A DNA stretch of 63,857 bases from Pseudomonas proteolytica (GTDB taxonomy: Bacteria > Pseudomonadota > Gammaproteobacteria > Pseudomonadales > Pseudomonadaceae): contig NZ_VFEV01000040.1 of NCBI RefSeq assembly GCF_007858275.1, forward strand, positions 1-63,857. Direction: 5' to 3'. The notes under the pieces are model-generated. The model was not told the origin of the DNA and did no database searches. It saw only the letters and a list, made by a program, of their open reading frames with translations. Both the position numbers and the translations under genes were made by a program. Positions 58,438 through 63,857 of this stretch are shown in pieces (position 1 is the stretch's first letter; the number at the start of each line of letters is the position of its first letter).

Positions 58438-58668
58438 ATGCGCCCAGTAATGACGATGGCCCCTATCTGGAAAGCCAACAAAAAAGTCGGCAATAAAGAC
58501 CTCCGCGAAGCTCGCTTTCATCAGTGGGGATGCGAGTACGAGGAATTTGAATCCGGGCCCGGCAACTACACCGTTGCAGTGGTTGAGTTTGCTGATGGCT
58601 CCATCGGGACGGTGATGCCCGAGTGCATCCGCTTTCTTGATTCAGAGCAGGCCACTGATTCCGCCTAA
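58438..58668 (+). CDS. Hypothetical early phage protein
   Basis: The 76-residue protein has MAPIWKANKKVGNKDLREAR and YTVAVVEFADGSIGTVMPEC, an acidic beta-rich end. ATG 58438 has GAGGAAT upstream and is preferred over an upstream TTG at 58399. No function is known. Confidence 0.65.
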   Translation: MRPVMTMAPIWKANKKVGNKDLREARFHQWGCEYEEFESGPGNYTVAVVEFADGSIGTVMPECIRFLDSEQATDSA

Positions 58669-58689
58669 CCCCAAACACTGGAGGTCGCC

Positions 58690-58950
58690 ATGGCCCGCAC
58701 TTACGAATATTGGACGGTCAAGGATGGCGAAGACATCGCTATCAAACTGACCGTCGCATATTACTCGGCCCGGAAAGGAAATTTCAGTTCGCAAGCCGCC
58801 GATCCCGATGAGTACTTCGGCCATTGCGAAATCAATTTGGAGTCGAAAGACGACACCAGCTTCATGACTGAATCCGAGATCGCCTCCATGGAAGAGTGGC
58901 TTGTAAGCGAGCATTCCGAGTACTTGGCCGATCAGGACTACTACGACTAA
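58690..58950 (+). CDS. Hypothetical early phage protein
   Basis: The 86-residue acidic protein begins ARTYEYWTVKDGEDIAIKLT and has YFGHCEINLESKDDTSFMTE, ending in a tyrosine/aspartate-rich tail. A GGAGGTCGCC ribosome site precedes it. The strong negative charge is reminiscent of DNA-mimic inhibitors, but this is only a possibility. Confidence 0.68.
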   Translation: MARTYEYWTVKDGEDIAIKLTVAYYSARKGNFSSQAADPDEYFGHCEINLESKDDTSFMTESEIASMEEWLVSEHSEYLADQDYYD

Positions 58951-58971
58951 CCCGCCACTCTGGAGGCATCC

Positions 58972-59262
58972 ATGGAACACGAAATAGTTGTTGAGGGGTT
59001 TGTCCTCCAGGTGGGGGTGACCCATTGCGTGAATGAGCCTGCACGGCCGGGAACGTGGGATAGCGACTGGGATGCCCATGGCTGTCGCGAGCTGGAATTC
59101 AAGCTTGTTTCGGGCATCTGCTACGACGAAGACGGCGTGCGGATGGATGTGCCGGAATACGTGCTGCCGGTGCTGGCTCACCAGTACGGCCCACAGATCA
59201 CCGTGGCGCTGTGGCACGAGATTGACTCGCGCAAGAGCCGAGAGCGGAGGTTTGCAGCATGA
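58972..59262 (+). CDS. Hypothetical early phage protein
   Basis: The 96-residue protein has EHEIVVEGFVLQVGVTHCVN and the DEDGVRMDVPEYVLPVLAHQ stretch. CTGGAGGCATCC precedes the start. It ends ATGA-coupled to the next small gene. Its role is not known. Confidence 0.7.
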   Translation: MEHEIVVEGFVLQVGVTHCVNEPARPGTWDSDWDAHGCRELEFKLVSGICYDEDGVRMDVPEYVLPVLAHQYGPQITVALWHEIDSRKSRERRFAA

Positions 59263-59471
59263 GCAGCCAGCACGATTTGGCCGTTGGCATGCTTGAAGGG
59301 TATGTCGAGCGGATGATTGATCCTGAGTGCAGCGTCATCGCGGTGAACGCCTCGGCTGGCACTGCCCTTCTGATCTTTCGCACCCTTGGGGTCATTGATT
59401 CCAAAGAGGACACTCATTACACCGAACGATTGCGCCGCGCCTATGAGCGCCGGGAAGGGAGAGCCGCATGA
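59259..59471 (+). CDS. Hypothetical early phage protein
   Basis: The 70-residue protein has LAVGMLEGYVERMIDPECSV and DTHYTERLRRAYERREGRAA. It overlaps both neighbours by four bases. It was not assigned to a family. Confidence 0.65.
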   Translation: MSSQHDLAVGMLEGYVERMIDPECSVIAVNASAGTALLIFRTLGVIDSKEDTHYTERLRRAYERREGRAA

Positions 59472-59662
59472 CCATCGCACCGGTTAAATCGCTGATCGAC
59501 GAGCAGCTCGACGACATCGAGCGCCGCATCGCCATCCTGGGTTTCGGCCTTCCCTTCAACGAGCTCATCGGCCGCAAGCGTGAGGACCTGGTGCGGGATC
59601 TGCCCCAGCGCCTGGCACCGACCATGAAAGGTGGCCGGATTGCGGTGAGGGTCCGACGTTGA
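59468..59662 (+). CDS. Hypothetical early phage protein
   Basis: The 64-residue protein has VKSLIDEQLDDIERRIAILG and a basic C-terminus (GGRIAVRVRR). Its stop overlaps the TTG start of the next membrane peptide. No function is known. Confidence 0.65.
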   Translation: MTIAPVKSLIDEQLDDIERRIAILGFGLPFNELIGRKREDLVRDLPQRLAPTMKGGRIAVRVRR

Positions 59663-59775
59663 AAACCCGCCAGCGCACCCGGCGCCTACTGATCTGGCGC
59701 GGCTCCTTCTCTGCCCTCGCCATCTGCACTTTCCTGATGTTGCTCAGCGCCCTCGCTGATCGAATCACTCAATAA
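59659..59775 (+). CDS. 38-residue single-span membrane peptide
   Basis: A TTG start at 59659 overlaps the upstream stop (TTGA). The basic N-terminus (KTRQRTRRLL) is followed by one membrane segment (FSALAICTFLMLLSALA) and DRITQ. GAGGG lies upstream of the start. A short membrane peptide in an early phage operon could act on the host membrane or exclude other phages. Confidence 0.55.
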   Translation: MKTRQRTRRLLIWRGSFSALAICTFLMLLSALADRITQ

Positions 59776-59818
59776 CCAATACCTTCAAACGCTGCGTGCA
59801 TCGCGGCAAGGAATCCCC

Positions 59819-60982
59819 ATGTCCGCAGAAACCGATTTGGCTGTAGTGCCACCGAAAGAAACCGCACTGACAGTGTTTAGCACAGCCAATGGGCTTGACC
59901 CATGGCTTCAACAGGTCCGGGCGAAGGTCGATGAATTCAACAAAGTGCTGCCAGACCTGACAACCCGCAAGGGCCGTGAGGCTTATGCCTCGATGGCGCA
60001 CCAGATCGCTAAGTCGAAAACCGCGCTTGAGGCAGTAGGTAAAGAGATTTCAGCCAAGCAAAAGGAAATCCCCAAGCTGATCGACGCTGAGCGCAAGCGC
60101 GTATGGGACACGCTTGAGTCGTGGCAGAAGGAAGTTCGCAAGCCATTGGACGACTGGCAGGCCGCCGAAGATGCGCGGGTAGCCAAGCACAATGATGGCA
60201 TCCAGCAGATCAAGGATATGGCTCTGTTCGGCGAGATGCCGCCGGCGTCCGTGGTTGCCCGTGTAATTACCGACCTTGAAGCCATTGCAATTGACGATAG
60301 CTGGGAAGAGTTTCTGGCTGAAGCTGCCCAGGCAAAGGATCAGGCGCTGGCGAAGTTGCGCGCCCTTCTGGCCGAGCGCAACCAGTACGAAGCCGAGCAG
60401 TCCGAACTAGTGCGCCTGCGGGCTGAGGCAGAAGCCCAGGCCCAGCGCGACCGCGATGCAGAGATTGCCCGCGTTGCCGCCGAACAAGCCCGACTTCAGG
60501 CAGAGCAGCAGGCACAGGCCGAACGTGACGCAGCAGCGCGCCGCGAGCAGGAGTTACTGGACCAAGCCGCAGCCACTCAGCGCGCCGCCGCACAGGCTGC
60601 ACTGGACGCCGAGGCAGCCGCCGAACGCCAGCGCCTGCAGCTGGAACTACAGGCTGAGCAAGCACGCACAGCAGCGGCTCAGGCAGAAGCAAGCCGTGTT
60701 GCCGCTGAACAGCGCGCCGAGCAAGAGCGCATCGCAGCCATTAAGCGCCAGGAGGAAGCGGTAGAGCAGGCACGCATTGCTGAGCAGGCTCGCGCCGACG
60801 CTGCTGCCGACGAGATCCTGCGCCAGGCAGAAGCCCGCGAAGCCGACCTTGAGCACAAGAAGTCGATCAACCGAGCAGCCCTGGAAGCTTTCATTGCTGG
60901 CGGCATGCCCGAGGCTTGCGCAAAGCAGGCGGTCACCCTGATCGCACAGCGCAAGATTCCAGCCATAACCATTTCCTACTGA
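59819..60982 (+). CDS. Long coiled-coil protein ahead of recT
   Basis: The 387-residue protein has a folded N-terminal part (about 1-170) with KVLPDLTTRKGREAYASMAH, a long alanine/glutamate/arginine coiled coil (about 180-340) and a C-terminal helix region (NRAALEAFIAGGMPEACAKQ). Similar proteins commonly precede recT in Pseudomonas and enteric prophages. It may help the recombination proteins, but this is not established. Eight bases separate it from recT. Confidence 0.75.
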   Translation: MSAETDLAVVPPKETALTVFSTANGLDPWLQQVRAKVDEFNKVLPDLTTRKGREAYASMAHQIAKSKTALEAVGKEISAKQKEIPKLIDAERKRVWDTLESWQKEVRKPLDDWQAAEDARVAKHNDGIQQIKDMALFGEMPPASVVARVITDLEAIAIDDSWEEFLAEAAQAKDQALAKLRALLAERNQYEAEQSELVRLRAEAEAQAQRDRDAEIARVAAEQARLQAEQQAQAERDAAARREQELLDQAAATQRAAAQAALDAEAAAERQRLQLELQAEQARTAAAQAEASRVAAEQRAEQERIAAIKRQEEAVEQARIAEQARADAAADEILRQAEAREADLEHKKSINRAALEAFIAGGMPEACAKQAVTLIAQRKIPAITISY

Positions 60983-60989
60983 GGTCACC

Positions 60990-61934
60990 ATGAGCCAAGC
61001 CGTCGCAACAATCACTCAGGACATCTACGGTGCGCGCAATCAGTTCGCCAACGTCCTGACCGACCGCTCGCTGAACTTTGAGCGCGAGGCTGAATTCGCC
61101 ATTCAGGTGATCACCTCCAGCGAGTACGCCACCAAGATTGCCGTGCAGAATCGGCAGTCAGTGGTCAATGCCATCACCAACATTGCTGCCATTGGTATCA
61201 GCTTGAACCCAGCCAAGAAGCAGGCCTATCTGGTTCCGCGCGACGGCAAGATCTGCTTGGACATCAGCTATATCGGCCTGATGGACCTGGCCATGGCTAC
61301 CGGCGCAATCCGCTGGGCACAGGCCGAGCTTGTCTACACGGCCGATTCATTCGCCCTCAACGGCTTCGACAAGCCGCCGACTCACTCGTACAACCCATTC
61401 GCAACGGATCGCGGCGATGTGGTCGGCGTTTATGTGGTGGTCAAGACGGCTGACGGCGACTATCTGACCGAGACGATGAGCATCGACGATGTGAATGCGA
61501 TTCGGGACCGATCAAGCGCTTGGAAGGCCTGGATCAAAAACCAGAAGTCCTGCCCTTGGGTAACCGACCCGGGCGAGATGATGAAGAAGACCGTCGTAAA
61601 GCGCGGCTACAAGTACTGGCCGAAGACGGAGCGACTTGAGCAGGCCATTCACCACCTGAACACCGACGGCGGCGAAGGCCTTGCGTCAATCCAAGGATCC
61701 GCACCAACCGATACCGAGATGGTGAATGACTGGATTGATCTGGCGATGCGTGCCGGAAGCCTGGAAGCGCTCGCTGAGGTTTACCACAACGCCACAGCAG
61801 CCATGAAACAAGCCAAAGATGCTGCTGGCCACGCCCGCTTCAAGGCGGAGGTGACCAAGCGCAGTGAGGCCCTGAAAGCAGCGGCCGAGCCCATCGAGGG
61901 CCAGGCTGAGGAGGTGTTAGATGGAGCAGCGTAG
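60990..61934 (+). CDS. recT: RecT-type single-strand annealing protein
   Basis: The 314-residue protein has IAVQNRQSVVNAITNIAAIG, then ISLNPAKKQAYLVPRDGKICLDISY, the RecT family core, and MMKKTVVKRGYKYWPKTERL near 210. It pairs homologous DNA strands, working with the exonuclease encoded next. The two genes overlap by 14 bases. Confidence 0.95.
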   Translation: MSQAVATITQDIYGARNQFANVLTDRSLNFEREAEFAIQVITSSEYATKIAVQNRQSVVNAITNIAAIGISLNPAKKQAYLVPRDGKICLDISYIGLMDLAMATGAIRWAQAELVYTADSFALNGFDKPPTHSYNPFATDRGDVVGVYVVVKTADGDYLTETMSIDDVNAIRDRSSAWKAWIKNQKSCPWVTDPGEMMKKTVVKRGYKYWPKTERLEQAIHHLNTDGGEGLASIQGSAPTDTEMVNDWIDLAMRAGSLEALAEVYHNATAAMKQAKDAAGHARFKAEVTKRSEALKAAAEPIEGQAEEVLDGAA

Positions 61935-62553
61935 CGCTGAATGGTTTGCGGCCCGACTTGGATGCGTAACAGCCAGCCGGGTCAAGGATGTGATGGCCAG
62001 CGGGCGCGGCGGCGCGCCTTCTGCCACTCGCAAAAACTACATGATGGAGCTGCTTTGCGAGCGCCTTACCGGTCAGCAAGGCGGCAGCGACCTTTCGCGC
62101 AATGCAGCAGTGCAGCGCGGCGTCGAGCTTGAGCCATTCGCCTGCATGGCCTACGAGGCTGATAAGGGCCTGATGGTGGCTGAGACCGGCCTTGTCATGC
62201 ACTCGACGATCCAAGGCTTTGGCGCATCCCCTGATGGGCTTGCCGGTGATGATGGCGTGCTTGAGATCAAGTGCCCGAACACTGCGACCCATATCGCGAC
62301 GATGCAGTCAGGCAAGCATGACCCTCAGTACGAGTGGCAGATGCTTGCCCAGATGGCTTGCACCGGCCGTAAGTGGGCTGACTTCGTGAGCTACGACGAC
62401 CGCCTGCCCGAGGAACTTCAATACGTCTGTTTCCGGTATGAGTTCGATTTCAAGCGCGCCCGTGAGATGGAAGCCGAAATAAAGGCCTTCCTGGAAGAGC
62501 TGGCCGACCTTGAGAAGGAAATGCGGGAGCGGATGAGGAGTAAAGCAGCATGA
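61921..62553 (+). CDS. YqaJ/lambda exonuclease family nuclease
   Basis: The 210-residue nuclease has QRSAEWFAARLGCVTASRVK at the start, VQRGVELEPFACMAYE, and the active-site motifs SPDGL and GVLEIKCP. It degrades DNA 5' to 3', giving single strands for RecT. It is translated in overlap with recT, forming a complete two-component recombination system. Confidence 0.94.
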   Translation: MEQRSAEWFAARLGCVTASRVKDVMASGRGGAPSATRKNYMMELLCERLTGQQGGSDLSRNAAVQRGVELEPFACMAYEADKGLMVAETGLVMHSTIQGFGASPDGLAGDDGVLEIKCPNTATHIATMQSGKHDPQYEWQMLAQMACTGRKWADFVSYDDRLPEELQYVCFRYEFDFKRAREMEAEIKAFLEELADLEKEMRERMRSKAA

Positions 62554-63152
62554 TCAGCATCCTCCATAACGAAGTAGAGCGCCTGCGCCCTGCCCAGGAA
62601 GAACTTGCCGCCCAGTTCGCTGAGTTTGTGGCGGCCGGCGGGCGGATTGAGGAAGGCCCGGCCAGCGGCTACATCCCCAAGCCCATCACCTACAGCAGCC
62701 AGATGCCGCCTGCGCCCAAGCCTTTTGTTCGGCGCCGGGTTGAGCCTGTATCGCTGACGGAGCCCACCAATACCAAGCTTGAAGAAAGGATCGAGGCACG
62801 CAAAAAGCGCGTGGAAAAGGTGATGGAGTTGGCACCTAGCCATACCCAGGGCGAAGTCTCAAAGATGACCGGGATAGGTCGCCGAGCGCTGCTGAATATG
62901 TCGATCGAATTCAAGTTCAAGTTCAAAACGTCACCTCGCGGCAGGCATGGCAATCCCGACCACATGAAAGCCCTTGCGGACCGAGACGCCAAACTGGCAG
63001 AGCGAATCAAGGCGTTCATGGAAATCGGCATCAGCCGCCGCAAGGTCTGCGGGAAGCTTGGGATCAACACGAAGACCCTGGCCCGAGTTCTCAAAAATCA
63101 CGCGATTGACTACCCACTGTCGAAGCCAGGCGGCGACCGATTCGCCGCATAG
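62550..63152 (+). CDS. Putative DNA-binding protein with HTH motifs
   Basis: The 200-residue protein has two helix-turn-helix-like regions: QGEVSKMTGIGRRALLNMS (about 114-132) and SRRKVCGKLGINTKTLARVL (about 165-184). The N-terminal part is proline-rich. It is coupled to the nuclease gene by a four-base overlap. Its target is unknown; phage transcription control or host takeover are possible. Confidence 0.65.
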   Translation: MISILHNEVERLRPAQEELAAQFAEFVAAGGRIEEGPASGYIPKPITYSSQMPPAPKPFVRRRVEPVSLTEPTNTKLEERIEARKKRVEKVMELAPSHTQGEVSKMTGIGRRALLNMSIEFKFKFKTSPRGRHGNPDHMKALADRDAKLAERIKAFMEIGISRRKVCGKLGINTKTLARVLKNHAIDYPLSKPGGDRFAA

Positions 63153-63221
63153 CCCGCACCCAGCAACGCAAACGTCAAACCTGGCTCGCACTGCCGGCCA
63201 GCGGAATAGAAGAGGTAGGCC

Positions 63222-63704
63222 ATGGCAGCCGAACAGAAGGAACGTACGGCCAAGCTTGCCGAGAGGCGGCAGGAGCTGGGCGAGCAGGAGTTGCGGCACA
63301 CAATGCCGTACGGCGCCCGGAAGATGCTCGACGAGTTGATGCGCTGGCATGAGGTCGAGGAAGTCAGCGAGGCGGTGCAACTGCTGGTACTGAATGGGCG
63401 GGCCGAAGATCTACCGCCGGCTCCGCCCAAGGTAAAAGGGCCGTCCGACATCATCCGTCACTACTTCCGCCAGGGAATGCGTGACCGGCTGGAAGCGCTC
63501 ACCGCCGAACTGGGCGAGACGAAGAACCGGGCGACCATATGGCGACTGATCGCATATGCCCACTCGTTGGGTGCGGAGAAGTCCGCCCCTCTATTCGAAA
63601 TTAAGCCCCACGGCTACGAGATAACAGAAAACGTGGCGCGCAAATTGCGGCAAGCGGGCTTTGCCGAATCGATCCAAATGAACGCCGAAGACGGCGACGA
63701 ATAA
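63222..63704 (+). CDS. Hypothetical protein with possible ribbon-helix-helix parts
   Basis: The 160-residue protein has MPYGARKMLDELMRWHEVEE and, later, RDRLEALTAELGETKNRATIWRLIAY-like helices (RATIWRLIAYAHSLGAEKS). The two halves each resemble a short ribbon-helix-helix unit. It lies near the end of the window in the rightward operon. No function can be stated. Confidence 0.6.
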   Translation: MAAEQKERTAKLAERRQELGEQELRHTMPYGARKMLDELMRWHEVEEVSEAVQLLVLNGRAEDLPPAPPKVKGPSDIIRHYFRQGMRDRLEALTAELGETKNRATIWRLIAYAHSLGAEKSAPLFEIKPHGYEITENVARKLRQAGFAESIQMNAEDGDE

Positions 63705-63761
63705 CCCACCCTACTCGCTGCATCCGGTAACCGGAGGGCGGCGCTTACCCGAGGAACACCG

Positions 63762-63857
63762 ATGAAAGCCAAGACAATTTCTATCGAGGCTGACGGCCTC
63801 AAAATCAAAGGCACTGCCGAACGTATGATTCAGCTGCTCGCGGCTAGCTTGTTTGGA
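63762..63857 (+). CDS. Start of a further early gene, cut by the window end
   Basis: ATG 63762 with GAGGAACACC upstream begins KAKTISIEADGLKIKGTAER and remains open for 32 codons to the last base. The product is unknown; prophage genes clearly continue beyond the window. Confidence 0.6.
   Translation, partial: MKAKTISIEADGLKIKGTAERMIQLLAASLFG

Noticed and set aside
1..63857. CRISPR arrays, insertion sequences and rRNA genes
   Set aside because: No regularly spaced direct repeats, transposase genes or rRNA-like stretches were seen.

Overview
The window is a Pseudomonas chromosome, most likely from the fluorescens group, carrying a large part of a temperate myovirus prophage. The Pseudomonas assignment rests on the gene set (two long methyl-accepting chemotaxis proteins, a BqsRS/CarRS-like two-component system with two PepSY proteins, TRAP-TAXI transporter, YegQ/TrhP, YceH), the high GC, and several REP/REPIN-type inverted repeats between genes. 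No species was determined and no tRNA, rRNA or CRISPR array was seen.

Chromosomal part (1-21.6 kb). It opens with about 740 bases of repeats. Then come a DUF1993 protein, YceH, a shikimate dehydrogenase-like protein (SdhL/HI0607 type), small exported or unknown proteins, a PerM/AI-2E family exporter, TrhP, a single-Cache chemoreceptor, a YuiF/NhaC-like antiporter and a double-Cache-like chemoreceptor. They are followed by a complete TRAP-TAXI uptake system (DUF1850, fused permease, binding protein), the sensor/regulator/PepSY/PepSY operon, a patatin-like phospholipase, a DUF2975 membrane protein with its YozG-type regulator, and an overlapping lipoprotein/secreted-protein pair at the phage junction.

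Prophage part (about 21.6 kb to beyond the right edge). A P4-type integrase starts the element, preceded by regularly spaced short repeats. The late genes all read leftwards from about 48 kb to 23 kb: HNH-AP2 endonuclease, holin, portal, minor head protein, protease/scaffold, cement protein, capsid, connectors, contractile sheath and tube, frameshifted tail chaperone, tape measure with lysozyme domain, baseplate, spike, fibre, terminase, tailspike, acyltransferase, endolysin, and Rz with embedded Rz1. The terminase lies at the tail-fibre end of the operon, not next to the portal. The early leftward operon (55.4-48.8 kb) encodes Cro, a CII-like protein, an O-like replication protein with candidate origin repeats, a DnaB helicase, DUF1382, NinB, NinG and a positional candidate for the late antiterminator. 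The rightward operon (55.5 kb onwards) encodes the CI repressor, an exported CI-linked protein, a run of small unknown genes, RecT and a YqaJ-type exonuclease; it is cut by the window edge.

How the phage parts work together. CI probably binds 14-base TTACC-N4-GGTAA-like operators at the cro/cI promoters and at a second early promoter near 56.9 kb, a lambda-like two-operator arrangement. Several hairpin terminators stand inside or ahead of the late operon, which implies antitermination. At least three cargo units look independent of the lytic programme: a two-gene unit with its own promoter and palindromic operator (44.5-45.05 kb), an AT-rich membrane acyltransferase bracketed by terminators (24.2-26.0 kb), and the exported protein behind cI (56.3-56.8 kb). 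Paired with the tailspike, the acyltransferase suggests surface (O-antigen) conversion. The two-gene unit and the structured untranslated RNA at 58.0-58.3 kb are the best candidates for undescribed biology.
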